Source: a virus
Virus record (IMG/VR): IMGVR_UViG_3300022853_000101
Coordinates: 1 to 22,414 of that record
DNA length: 22,414 nt
Direction: 5' to 3' (one strand)
How positions within the stretch are numbered: position 1 is the stretch's first letter; every line of letters begins with the position of its first letter. A program made the translations under genes and the position numbers. Positions 1 to 7,022 of this stretch are shown here, piece by piece. Under the pieces are notes generated by a model. That model did no database searches, had not been told where the DNA came from, and saw only the letters and a program-made list of their open reading frames with translations.

Positions 1-32
1 TGTTTGACTATGTCTTTTAAGATATCTATCAT
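1..32 (-). CDS. uvsX: Probable UvsX (RecA-like recombinase), N-terminal fragment
   Basis: Only the first ten codons are inside the window (MIDILKDIVK), starting at an ATG at 32 and running off the left edge. UvsX is the T4-type RecA homologue that promotes strand exchange in recombination-dependent replication. The call rests on two weak points: the peptide resembles the start of marine T4-like UvsX proteins, as far as I recall, and the gene follows DNA polymerase gp43, as is usual in T4-like cyanophages. A good sigma70-like promoter lies just upstream. No Shine-Dalgarno is visible before the ATG. Ten residues cannot prove identity. Confidence 0.4.
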   Translation of the reverse strand, partial: MIDILKDIVK

Positions 33-41
33 AATAAAAAT

Positions 42-70
42 ATTATATAGGATATTTAGATTGTGAGCAA
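42..70 (-). promoter_or_regulatory. Early-type sigma70 promoter before the uvsX-like gene
   Basis: On the minus strand TTGCTC (65-70) is followed by a 17-base spacer and a perfect TATAAT (42-47). The ATG of the next gene begins only 9 bases after the -10 box, so the predicted transcript would have a leader of about 3 bases or none. The same -35 hexamer and spacer occur at 4129-4157. The promoter separates the gp43/methyltransferase genes from the uvsX-like gene. Confidence 0.7.
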
Positions 71-79
71 GCCTTTAAT

Positions 80-904
80 TTATTTTTCTTCGTCTCGAGG
101 TAACGGTATTTCTACCACCTTGTACACCACTGGATTGGCATTACCAGGTTTCTTGAAGATTGCGTAGTTGGCTTTGGGTTTTATTTGTTCCATTTCAATT
201 ACCTCATAACCTGCGTCCTGCAACAGTTTTTTCATGGATGATTTGGTATTGTAGTTCCAGTAGCCTCTTTTTGCTTCTTTTAAATCAGCATCAAAATGGC
301 AATCAGCATAGTGTATGAAACCATATCCCCCTGGCAGTATCACCCTGTGGATATCTCTTAGATATTCTGCAATGTGTTCCTGTGTGAAGAACGGAAATGT
401 GTCCCAACTGAATACGAAATTACAACTGTTGTCTGGTATATCTGGACAAGCAGTTCTGTCAGTGGTATAAAATCTTAATAGTCTTTGATGTGGTTTAGTA
501 AAAAGAGAAAATATTCTATCCTTACATTTTTCTAACAGTTCATTAAAAAATATTAATCTCCATCCACGTAATAATAGAGTAAATTTACCATACCCAGCAC
601 CAATTTCTAGACAATGTTGTCTGATATTGCCTTGTTTGGCAAATTGAGCTATTTTTAATTCAATTTGGTTAAAAAGCCATCCATCCTGTATGGCATTTTT
701 ATTTCTGTCTTTAAAATCTAAGTCTCGTTCAAACCAGTCTTTAGTCTGATCTAAATTTTTAATCTGTTCAGTGTTTAAAAGATTAACTACCTCTGCAATA
801 TCTTCTAACTTCGATAAACTATCATCAATAAGTTTTTGGAAATCTGTGCCTTTCATGGCTTTTAACTTTTCGATCAGTAATTTCACTTCTTCTATGCTGA
901 GCAT
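80..904 (-). CDS. SAM-dependent class I methyltransferase
   Basis: This 274-residue protein has the class I (Rossmann-fold) methyltransferase signature. Residues 99-106 read LEIGAGYG, the glycine-rich SAM-binding loop, and an acidic NE pair at 121-122 fits the end of strand beta2. Further on, a stretch beginning FSWDTFPFF followed by HRVILPGGYGFIHYAD matches motifs IV-VI of small-molecule or sugar methyltransferases. The first ~75 residues are helical and charged, without similarity that I recognise. The start is the first ATG, 8 bases after the polymerase gene, with no strong Shine-Dalgarno but an A/T-rich TTAAATAACACT before it. The substrate cannot be told from sequence. It sits between gp43 and uvsX, so it is probably transcribed with the replication genes. 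Confidence 0.8.
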   Translation of the reverse strand: MLSIEEVKLLIEKLKAMKGTDFQKLIDDSLSKLEDIAEVVNLLNTEQIKNLDQTKDWFERDLDFKDRNKNAIQDGWLFNQIELKIAQFAKQGNIRQHCLEIGAGYGKFTLLLRGWRLIFFNELLEKCKDRIFSLFTKPHQRLLRFYTTDRTACPDIPDNSCNFVFSWDTFPFFTQEHIAEYLRDIHRVILPGGYGFIHYADCHFDADLKEAKRGYWNYNTKSSMKKLLQDAGYEVIEMEQIKPKANYAIFKKPGNANPVVYKVVEIPLPRDEEK

Positions 905-912
905 AGTGTTAT

Positions 913-3570
913 TTAAAATTCAAACAGTTGATTAAATGTATTTGTGGTTTCTGTGCTCTGCACGTCCCACTTCAAAACACCAATAAGGTTGGATATCTTT
1001 TGGTCCACGATCGTGGCCTCCATCGTTTCAGAATCAAACGGCAGTTCCTTGAACCATTCCGGAATACGCAGTTCGTCCACCGGATACGCAATACTTGTGT
1101 ACCCCATGGGATTCTGTTTCAGTTTACATACAATAACCTTTGCACCATCGGTGATTAACATAGAATATTTGTCTCCGTACATTTCTCTGCACCTGTTCCA
1201 GTTCATGCTGGCCCTGACGTGTCCTGGCATGTTGGCTTTGCCTTTAGACGCCTCCGCCGCTGTGTACTTGGTCATGTTGTTCGCTCTCTTGGGAGATCCT
1301 TTCTCCCACCCTGGTCGTGCTTTAAACTCTGCTCGGAATTCGGATATCCTTGCGAGCACGTCTTTCTCGGTGCCATTGGTCAGCACCATCATCAATAACT
1401 CACTCAAGAAATCCTGTACAAACACAGGAGTGTCTGATCTCTTGAGATCCAATCCCATTGCTTTCATTTTGCCTGGTGAGCCTGCAGTGTCTGTTCTGTT
1501 GCCCTCTTTGTCAAAATATATCACTGCATATCTTTTCTTTGTGATGAACAGCCCTTTGGATGCCACCAATTCTCTGCCGGCCGCGATCACTTCTCCTCGA
1601 CTCCTTGGACAATGAAATGCGTTGGTCATGAATCCTGGGAATGAAACATTCACTTCGTCTGCGATCTTATCATACAACTCGATCACGTTCTCTCGCTCCC
1701 ACGGAATCTGTTTTGCGTCTATTTCTTTTTGTAGAGGTTTGTATGCTGAGAAATACACGGAATCTGTATCTCCGTATATGATAGAATCACCTCGGTGATC
1801 GTAGGCACCTGTTATGACTTCGTTGGTCTTGGACGCCATGTGTCGAGTGATACATCGCCCCGTCAGTGTGACGGACTGTCCGATCCTCAAGTCAAAAAAT
1901 CTACAACCAGGATTCAAGATTGCACCATACAGTGAGTTTAGATTGATCTTTTTGACCAATTGTCTTTTATCCCAATACTCTCGTTCAATCTCGTTGTCTC
2001 CACAGTCGTGCATTTTCTTCTGCATCACTTGTCTCTCCTCGTACCAACGTTTTAACAGTCCCGGTATGATCGCTTCAAACTCATAGGTGAATATGGTACC
2101 ATTGGCACTCAACATCCATTGGTTGTTGCCATCAAACACCAGTTCATGCATTTGTGCCGCTGACATTTTAACAGTTGTGTCGTCTGCCCAGTCCACAATA
2201 ATTTCTGTGCCTTTTTCTTTGTTCATCACTGCAACGTATTCCCATGAACCAAATTGGTTGTCCCAGGCCGATGCAAATGATTTCTTTTGGTGTATGGCTC
2301 TGTTGACTTCCGCTGATGTTATCACAGGACGAATTTGTCCAACGATAGATTCCGGACCCATGTTTAGAGCTCTGATCACAGATGGATACAGAGAATTAAT
2401 GTCACAACTGCCTATCCAATCATGCAGTCCTGTTTTTGGTGTGGCCACATATGCACCTGCCGCCTGTGATGATTCTCCCTCTGCTCGCCTTTTCCTGGCA
2501 GGCACGATCATGCCACGCCTGTGTGCTTCGTTTACTATGGCCTGTTCTGTCACTGCCACAGCACCCATTGTGGTCTGCAGTAACACAGTGTTTTGATGTG
2601 CGATCTCGTTGGCCAGTTCTATGAACTTTAATTTCTTCTCTAATTTGGCCAGCAGTGCAGTGTCTTGCCTGTTGTACTCGATGAACAACCCAAAGTCGTT
2701 GTTGTACAGTGCATCCAGTGATCCTTCATACACCGTCTTTCTTTCATCCAGCTCGTACTCGCCTATGGCATCTAATCTGTACGTGTGTCTTTCCTCGTAG
2801 GTGTATTTTCTATACAGCTCTAACAGATCCAGATGCACACGACCAATCAAATCGTATGAGGTCTGCTCTCTGCCATATTTTTCAAATACTCTTTTTCTAG
2901 GTTTCTCCCCCCAAAAACACAGTCGTCTTGTGTCATCTGAACTCAATACTTTCTGTATCCTTCCCACTGTGTAGGGTATGTCGTACCCTTCTGAGTTCCA
3001 GCCTGACAAGATGTCTGCGTCTTCGATCAGTGTCAGGAAAGCGTCCAGCATATCTTTCTCTTTCTCAAACAACATCACGTTGTCAAAACGTTCTGTGGCC
3101 ATCCGTGCACCTGACATGTTCAATGTCTTGGGCGGCACTGCGAACGTGACCAGTTGATCAGTCCAACTTAGATGACAGGTTATGGCAGTGATGGGCATAA
3201 AAGGGTCATCAGTGGTGGAGTATCCACGCTCTGGATCAAAGTCCACCTCGATATCAAAAAACACCACATTCAGTTTGGGAGCAGGTTTGCCTAGATAGTT
3301 CTCTTCCAGACAGCGGAACACAGGATTGATGTCCTGCTCATAGAGTGTTTTATTGCTCCTTATCTTCTGTTCTTTGATGAACTCTTTGAAAGTGGAACAC
3401 TGTACTTTCTGTAACTGTTCTCCGTATATGCTTCGATGTTTGCCGCGACTGTCTGGATAATAGAAAAGATATCGAGCATCATATTCCACGAACTTACGCT
3501 CGCCTTTGACTCGTTCCACGACAAATACCTTGTCTTGATCTCTTTTATAATATGCGTCTATGTAGCTCAT
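913..3570 (-). CDS. 43: DNA polymerase, family B (T4 gp43 type)
   Basis: This is the replicative DNA polymerase with 3'-5' proofreading. It has 885 residues, close to T4 gp43 (898). The exonuclease domain shows Exo I FDIEVD (D106, E108), Exo II NSEGYDIPY and Exo III YNRQDTALL. The polymerase domain shows motif A CDINSLYPS (D390), motif B KKINLNSLYGA and motif C YGDTDSVYF (D601 and D603, the metal-binding aspartates). The C-terminus (TFNQLFEF) has the short hydrophobic form expected of a sliding-clamp-binding tail. It overlaps nothing but lies one base from the upstream membrane-protein gene and is probably co-transcribed from the promoter at 4129-4157. The ATG at 3570 has no clear Shine-Dalgarno. 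The gene is intact, with no intron or split. Confidence 0.98.
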   Translation of the reverse strand: MSYIDAYYKRDQDKVFVVERVKGERKFVEYDARYLFYYPDSRGKHRSIYGEQLQKVQCSTFKEFIKEQKIRSNKTLYEQDINPVFRCLEENYLGKPAPKLNVVFFDIEVDFDPERGYSTTDDPFMPITAITCHLSWTDQLVTFAVPPKTLNMSGARMATERFDNVMLFEKEKDMLDAFLTLIEDADILSGWNSEGYDIPYTVGRIQKVLSSDDTRRLCFWGEKPRKRVFEKYGREQTSYDLIGRVHLDLLELYRKYTYEERHTYRLDAIGEYELDERKTVYEGSLDALYNNDFGLFIEYNRQDTALLAKLEKKLKFIELANEIAHQNTVLLQTTMGAVAVTEQAIVNEAHRRGMIVPARKRRAEGESSQAAGAYVATPKTGLHDWIGSCDINSLYPSVIRALNMGPESIVGQIRPVITSAEVNRAIHQKKSFASAWDNQFGSWEYVAVMNKEKGTEIIVDWADDTTVKMSAAQMHELVFDGNNQWMLSANGTIFTYEFEAIIPGLLKRWYEERQVMQKKMHDCGDNEIEREYWDKRQLVKKINLNSLYGAILNPGCRFFDLRIGQSVTLTGRCITRHMASKTNEVITGAYDHRGDSIIYGDTDSVYFSAYKPLQKEIDAKQIPWERENVIELYDKIADEVNVSFPGFMTNAFHCPRSRGEVIAAGRELVASKGLFITKKRYAVIYFDKEGNRTDTAGSPGKMKAMGLDLKRSDTPVFVQDFLSELLMMVLTNGTEKDVLARISEFRAEFKARPGWEKGSPKRANNMTKYTAAEASKGKANMPGHVRASMNWNRCREMYGDKYSMLITDGAKVIVCKLKQNPMGYTSIAYPVDELRIPEWFKELPFDSETMEATIVDQKISNLIGVLKWDVQSTETTNTFNQLFEF

Positions 3571-3849
3571 TTAAAAAAATACTTTATAAATTCCTATACA
3601 GTTCATTATAGTAAACCATGAGGCCAAAACGCAAGTCCAAATTATCCTTCTTCGGAAACTGGCTATGGCCAGTGTGGTTGATCCGATAAGGTATGGAGGG
3701 AATATCAACTGCATGTCGGGAATTGGTGATGTAAAGGTCAGCAGACAACTGCCAGCGATGGTGAATGCGACGGATACAATTTCTAAGTAAAAAGAAAGTC
3801 TATCAGTTTTATAGCTCGTGATCCAAAACTCCTTTACGAGTTTGATCAC
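3571..3849 (-). CDS. Small multi-pass membrane protein
   Basis: A 92-residue hydrophobic protein with about three predicted transmembrane segments, roughly residues 22-40, 46-65 and 70-90, joined by short loops containing SFRRR. The start is a GTG at 3849 whose G overlaps the TAG stop of the DsbA-like gene (TAGTG), which implies translational coupling. I know no function for it. By position it is expressed with gp43, so a role at the host membrane during replication or in superinfection control is conceivable, but that is a guess. Confidence 0.75.
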   Translation of the reverse strand: MIKLVKEFWITSYKTDRLSFYLEIVSVAFTIAGSCLLTFTSPIPDMQLIFPPYLIGSTTLAIASFRRRIIWTCVLASWFTIMNCIGIYKVFF

Positions 3850-4106
3850 TAAATTTTGCCAGCGGCCGCCAATATCGAATCTACCATGTCCATGTCGTCG
3901 GTCACAGATTTGTATGAATCTTTGTGTGCTATTGTGATTGCTTTGCTGATTATTCCTGGTTTAACTTCTAGTTCTTCACCGATGGCCTTGACCGTGTCTC
4001 TCAAACCACCTTTGAGATCGTCGATCTCTCCCAGCACCTGTGAGCCTTCTTTGATGATCTGGATTAGTTTTTGTTTTTCTGCTTCGTTAAAGTTTTTACC
4101 TGACAT
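3849..4106 (-). CDS. dsbA: DsbA-like double-stranded DNA-binding protein
   Basis: An 85-residue charged protein. Its C-terminal half, with EELEV..., AHKDSYKSV and an acidic D-D-M-D-M-V-D-S-I-L segment, follows the pattern of T4 DsbA (89 residues), a small dsDNA-binding protein linked to late transcription in T4: DELGV..., YHKDNRD and EEVVELYDTVF. The match is by eye. It has the best ribosome binding site in the window, AAGGAGAA (4112-4119), 5 bases before the ATG. It heads the operon DsbA-membrane protein-gp43 behind the promoter at 4129-4157. If it is DsbA, a late-transcription factor is made from an early promoter directly beside the late gene block. Confidence 0.65.
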   Translation of the reverse strand: MSGKNFNEAEKQKLIQIIKEGSQVLGEIDDLKGGLRDTVKAIGEELEVKPGIISKAITIAHKDSYKSVTDDMDMVDSILAAAGKI

Positions 4107-4128
4107 TTATGTTCTCCTTGTTGTGAAC

Positions 4129-4157
4129 AGTATATAATGATTTTGCCAGAAGAGCAA
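4129..4157 (-). promoter_or_regulatory. Early-type sigma70 promoter of the DsbA/gp43 operon
   Basis: The minus strand reads TTGCTC (4152-4157), a 17-base spacer, then TATACT (4129-4134). The -35 hexamer and spacer are the same as at 42-70. The predicted start leaves a leader of about 20 bases that holds the Shine-Dalgarno AAGGAGAA. It lies in the 63-base gap between the last tagged late gene (ends 4170) and the replication operon. Confidence 0.7.
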
Positions 4158-4169
4158 TGGATTTTTATA

Positions 4170-4562
4170 TTACTTCTTTGTCTTTACGTTCTTGGCCTTG
4201 CCACGTCTGTTCTTGCTTGGATCCTGCCTGCGTTTTCTTGAAGCCGCGGATTTCCTACCTTTTTTGCCCAATGCGTATGCTTTTGATCTTGGTAAACATT
4301 TAGGCTTGCCTTCCTTGCCGGAACCTCTTGCACAGTCTCCTCTGATTTTACCATCTGGACCAAAACGCACCCACTTGTCTTTGAACCATTTTTTCAAGTC
4401 TTCGTTCAGTGATTCTGTGAAAACCAATCCGCCACAGTTCACACAGAAGTCTACGTCTTCTCGCTTGACGCAGTTGGGAACACGTTTTCCAAACATGGTC
4501 TTCATGCCCTTCTTCTCGTAGCCCTTCCAACATTTCTCTGTTATTACGTCTGTGATTCTCAT
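4170..4562 (-). CDS. Tagged basic Cys-rich protein (DUF5872-like)
   Basis: A 130-residue, strongly basic protein in three parts. Residues 1-9 (MRITDVITE) are the N-terminal tag shared by many genes here, ending in I-T-E, a T4 prohead-protease type site. Residues ~11-35 carry CWKGYEKKGM...VPNCV, a peptide I associate with marine myovirus proteins. Residues ~58-95 read WFKDKWVRFGPDGKIRGDCA followed by KPKCLP, which matches my memory of the DUF5872 family. The last 35 residues are nearly all K, R and S. Biochemical function is unknown. The basic tail and tag suggest a DNA-contacting protein inside the capsid. A weak AGGAA precedes the ATG, and the first bases overlap the end of the upstream gene. 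Confidence 0.85.
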   Translation of the reverse strand: MRITDVITEKCWKGYEKKGMKTMFGKRVPNCVKREDVDFCVNCGGLVFTESLNEDLKKWFKDKWVRFGPDGKIRGDCARGSGKEGKPKCLPRSKAYALGKKGRKSAASRKRRQDPSKNRRGKAKNVKTKK

Positions 4563-4795
4563 TTCTTTTTCCTACCTGCACAATGGGCCTTCTGTGAGAA
4601 CCCTTTGGGATTTGAACAGTTGATTGATTTCTTGTATTTATTGCTCCATTTTTCTTCTTTGACCCTGAAAGGATAGGCCATCGAAGAGTGGTATCCCATC
4701 CTGGCGGAACCTTTGGCTCTTTTCTCTACTTTCTTTAGATTTTTTCCTACGTCTGGATGCACGTATCTGGTTGCTAGTATCTCGTGTATCTTCAT
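4559..4795 (-). CDS. Tagged small basic protein with two-Cys motif
   Basis: 78 residues beginning MKIHEILATRY, the shared N-terminal tag. The rest is basic and ends with NCSNPKGFSQKAHCAGRKKK, a two-cysteine motif I have seen in T4-like marine phage hypotheticals, with no assigned role. I chose the ATG at 4795 over the in-frame ATG at 4816 because it forms a TGATG overlap with the stop of the upstream gene and puts the tag at the true N-terminus. It is the middle member of three coupled tagged genes (4977 to 4170). Confidence 0.85.
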   Translation of the reverse strand: MKIHEILATRYVHPDVGKNLKKVEKRAKGSARMGYHSSMAYPFRVKEEKWSNKYKKSINCSNPKGFSQKAHCAGRKKK

Positions 4796-4977
4796 CACTT
4801 GCTCTTGTTGCCCCAATTGGCCGCACCTTTTTTACGACACTGCACCAGGGCACCGGAGGCATAGGCACTGGGCCATACTTTGTATCTTGATTTTACTTTG
4901 TGATAGCAGGCATCTTTCTTCTCTGCCAGCTGTTCAAACTGTTCTTCGGTGATTGCGGTGACTTCGTTGATTTTCAT
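4795..4977 (-). CDS. Tagged 60-residue protein with WPSAYASGALVQCR motif
   Basis: A 60-residue protein. It begins MKINEVTAITEEQF, the shared tag with an I-T-E site. The remainder (YHKVKSRYKVWPSAYASGAL, then VQCRKKGAANWGNKSK) is a compact basic domain that I recognise as widespread in T4-like marine phages, with no established function. A Shine-Dalgarno-like AAGGTAG lies 7 bases before the ATG and a late promoter element at 4994-5000. The ATG overlaps the TGA of the homing endonuclease (ATGA), so the endonuclease gene's 3' end supplies this gene's promoter and ribosome binding site. Confidence 0.9.
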   Translation of the reverse strand: MKINEVTAITEEQFEQLAEKKDACYHKVKSRYKVWPSAYASGALVQCRKKGAANWGNKSK

Positions 4978-5600
4978 ACTGCTACCTTGTATGTATTTAT
5001 TTGTTCTACCAGGAAGCCTTTGAGCTTGCCTCTTTTGATATGTTTTCCTATACTTGTCTTCCAGTGAAGCGTATTATAGTTCCAGTTTTTTTTCTTACAA
5101 ATCTCTTTAAACTCTAAGCCATTTACAATGTACTCTTCGCCTTCACTTGTAGTAATACGATATATATATTGTTCGCTACGCACACGAGAACTTTTAGATC
5201 CACCTTTGACATGCCATTCTTTAGATTTACCTGTAAAGTTCTTAGCATATTGTTGCCCTGCTTTGCGTTGATGTTCTATAAATGCATCATAGTCATATTC
5301 TTTCAATCCGTGTAAATAGTGCTTGCCGCCGTATGTGTTATTATAAGACATAGGATCTTTAACTACATTTTTGTTGACTATTTTTTTTTCTAGATTCCAT
5401 AATGCATCTGCACTATCTGCGGTTGCAATAATTTCTTTAGTAAAGTTTTCTGCACCATACTTTTTAATAGCGTTCATGATACCTATACCACTACCCATAT
5501 AGGAATCGTTTACATTTTTAGTAGCATGTCTGCCAATGTAATATTTTCCATTTATATGGTTAGTTATTTTATAGATAGTATAATGCATTACGTAACGCAT
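4974..5600 (-). CDS. GIY-YIG homing endonuclease (Seg-like, free-standing)
   Basis: 208 residues. The GIY-YIG nuclease domain fills the N-terminal ~95 residues: TIY (8-10), YYIG (20-23) followed by the catalytic-type R24, NAIKKYGAENF, and the metal-binding-type E in NLEKKIV. The C-terminal half has a DNA-binding-like region (SKEWHVKGGSKSSRVRSEQY). Such enzymes cut alleles lacking the gene and spread it by recombination. I chose ATG 5600 because it overlaps the upstream stop (TAATG); a TTG at 5606 and an ATG at 5588 are alternatives. Base composition is visibly more AT-rich than the neighbours. No intron is apparent and both neighbours look intact. Confidence 0.93.
   Translation of the reverse strand: MRYVMHYTIYKITNHINGKYYIGRHATKNVNDSYMGSGIGIMNAIKKYGAENFTKEIIATADSADALWNLEKKIVNKNVVKDPMSYNNTYGGKHYLHGLKEYDYDAFIEHQRKAGQQYAKNFTGKSKEWHVKGGSKSSRVRSEQYIYRITTSEGEEYIVNGLEFKEICKKKNWNYNTLHWKTSIGKHIKRGKLKGFLVEQINTYKVAV
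4994..5000 (-). promoter_or_regulatory. T4-type late promoter element (ATAAATA)
   Basis: Minus-strand ATAAATA, 16 bases before the ATG at 4977, with AAGGTAG between the two. Of the single-element genes this is the only one with normal room for a leader and a Shine-Dalgarno. It lies inside the C-terminal coding end of the GIY-YIG gene. Confidence 0.65.
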
Positions 5601-6175
5601 TACCAAGCCTTACAACTCCAATATCGTGCTGTGGTTTTGTCCTTGGCTGTGTCGCACTTGTGTCGAGCTCGGAAAGATTTTCTTGCTTTTGGATTGCTCT
5701 TCCTGATCTTCATGGTCTTCTGTCCTAATTTTTTAGCACTTGTCCCACCGTGTCCGAAATTTACTTTCTTGACATTGCCTGTTTTAGGATTCTTGACGTA
5801 CACTTTGAATTTTTTAACATCACCACGCATGGGTTTGTTCAGTGGCACTGTTCTGCCCTGGTACTTGGCTTCAAACCAGTTCCTTGCTCCCTCGTGGAAC
5901 TGTTCTGGTATCCGCCTCTGTAGCCATGATTCAAACACTTCCGCCATGCTCTGGTCATCCACGGCATTTGGTTGGGCAGGCGTGGGACGACCTTGTTCGC
6001 TCTCCCCCATCATGTGTACGGGGTCTTTGATAAATTGTTTGGTTCTTCTTAGTCCCCTGGAACCTGCTGACTGTGGAGCTTCTGCTTGGCGATTGGCCCC
6101 GATGGTACCGGTCTGTTTCATGCGACTGATATCGTCTAGATACTGCTTGTATGAAAAAATAGGCATTTGGCTCAT
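5600..6175 (-). CDS. Conserved basic phage protein with RYWSCKAW C-terminus
   Basis: 191 residues. The N-terminus (MSQMPIFSYKQYLDDISRMK) is amphipathic and may be a divergent form of the capsid-targeting tag, but it lacks the M-K/R-I-x-E pattern. Residues ~65-100 are helical (SMAEVFESWLQRRIPEQFHE). The last ~65 residues contain KVYVKNPKTGNVKKVNFG and end FRARHKCDTAKDKTTARYW-SCKAW, a C-terminal module I recall from many T4-like phage proteins, of unknown function. Its late promoter element (6184-6190) sits 8 bases before the ATG and overlaps the stop of the kinase gene. No Shine-Dalgarno is visible. Confidence 0.85.
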   Translation of the reverse strand: MSQMPIFSYKQYLDDISRMKQTGTIGANRQAEAPQSAGSRGLRRTKQFIKDPVHMMGESEQGRPTPAQPNAVDDQSMAEVFESWLQRRIPEQFHEGARNWFEAKYQGRTVPLNKPMRGDVKKFKVYVKNPKTGNVKKVNFGHGGTSAKKLGQKTMKIRKSNPKARKSFRARHKCDTAKDKTTARYWSCKAW

Positions 6176-6182
6176 TGTACGA

Positions 6183-6797
6183 CTATTTATTTAAAAATTC
6201 TTTGACGTTGGATTCTAATTCACTCAATGCCTGCGACAATCTTGGCTGTTCCGCATACGAGTTGTCTATTTTAAACAAACGACCACCAAACAACTGTTCA
6301 AATCTGGGCACATTTGCCTTCACTGTGCCGAAGTTGCTCATCAGCACTTTCTCTGGTATGCTTCTTTCACGCTTTCGATTACGTTCGATGGAAGTTTCGA
6401 TGTCGGCATCCACGTAGATCATCGCAGTCTCGTAGCCCTGTGCTTCCAGTTCCTTTTTGGTATCAGACACTCGATCGTAGGACCTGCCAGTGGTGTCAAT
6501 CATCATGCCCAGGTTTCCCTGCTGATACATCTGTTGCTGTTTGCCTGTGATCTGTTTGCTTCGTTGCCTTTCGATCTCCCTGGGTGTCTCTTCTTCTGGG
6601 GGCATTTTGAGACTCAAGTTTCGATTGCGTAGCAGATGTTTGAATGCGGCATCAGGATTGACCTGTTTCAGTCCGTAGAACACAGAGGCCAACTGTCGAG
6701 CTATGAATGTTTTACCTGCCCCGGGCACGCCCGCGAAGAATATGGCCTTGTTCTGATAAGGGTCAAAACGACCTTCTATGATCTCTGTGATACGCAT
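6183..6797 (-). CDS. Tagged P-loop kinase, zeta-toxin/PNK-like
   Basis: 204 residues. Residues 1-9 (MRITEIIEG) are the shared tag with an I-I-E site. The P-loop kinase core follows: Walker A GVPGAGKT (23-30), VNPDAAF (47-53), the DTTGR segment (101-105) typical of zeta-toxin/polynucleotide-kinase-like folds, YVDAD (128-132) and an Arg-rich lid ERNRKRER (138-145). Such enzymes phosphorylate a nucleic-acid end, a nucleotide or UDP-N-acetylglucosamine; the substrate cannot be told here. No antitoxin-like partner lies beside it. A late element lies 7 bases upstream. The tag suggests it may be packaged in the head, which is unusual for an enzyme of this kind. Confidence 0.88.
   Translation of the reverse strand: MRITEIIEGRFDPYQNKAIFFAGVPGAGKTFIARQLASVFYGLKQVNPDAAFKHLLRNRNLSLKMPPEEETPREIERQRSKQITGKQQQMYQQGNLGMMIDTTGRSYDRVSDTKKELEAQGYETAMIYVDADIETSIERNRKRERSIPEKVLMSNFGTVKANVPRFEQLFGGRLFKIDNSYAEQPRLSQALSELESNVKEFLNK
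6184..6190 (-). promoter_or_regulatory. T4-type late promoter element (ATAAATA)
   Basis: Minus-strand ATAAATA, 8 bases before the ATG at 6175. It overlaps the last codons of the upstream kinase gene and touches its TAG stop. Confidence 0.6.
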
Positions 6798-6804
6798 ATA
6801 CTAG

Positions 6805-6811
6805 TATTTAT
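6805..6811 (-). promoter_or_regulatory. T4-type late promoter element (ATAAATA)
   Basis: Minus-strand ATAAATA, 7 bases before the kinase ATG at 6797. It overlaps the TAA stop of the 56-residue gene. There is no Shine-Dalgarno between element and ATG. Confidence 0.65.
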
Positions 6812-6978
6812 TTTATACCAAGTATGTGTGCCAACTGGGCACCACTGGTCTCTTCCGGTGTCTGCACGTGATCTCTTTTTAAACCGTAACCTGTGCCTGC
6901 GCCTTTGTGGTGTATTTTTGGATTGAATGTTGTTTTTTCTGTGCGTGGTCTTTTATTTGTTTTGCGTTTTTTCTTCAA
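6808..6978 (-). CDS. Small basic protein, 56 residues, probable TTG start
   Basis: Read directly from the gap between two larger genes. The frame opens with TTG at 6978 (an in-frame TAG lies three codons earlier) and ends with TAA at 6808-6810. The protein starts with the very basic KKKRKTNKRPR and continues KIHHKGAGTGYGLKRDHVQT, PEETSGAQLAHILGIK. The second half looks like ordinary folded protein and the frame fills most of the 225-base gap. An AGAGAAC before the TTG is a poor Shine-Dalgarno. No function is known to me. Without this gene the gap would be the longest non-coding stretch in a very compact region. Confidence 0.6.
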   Translation of the reverse strand: MKKKRKTNKRPRTEKTTFNPKIHHKGAGTGYGLKRDHVQTPEETSGAQLAHILGIK

Positions 6979-7022
6979 TGTTCTCTATTTCTTGGTAGAT
7001 ATGATTATCTACTTATTTTTAA

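Noticed and set aside
33-79. Rho-independent terminator after the methyltransferase gene
   Set aside because: No stem followed by a U-run is visible; the gap is explained by the promoter.
944-1615. Plus-strand 223-codon open frame
   Set aside because: It lies wholly inside the DNA polymerase gene on the opposite strand, where all family B motifs read through. The translated protein has no domain-like pattern.
5526-6194. Plus-strand 222-codon open frame
   Set aside because: It is a shadow of the GIY-YIG gene and the 191-residue protein, both with clear motifs on the minus strand; the product is low-quality and Cys/Leu-rich.
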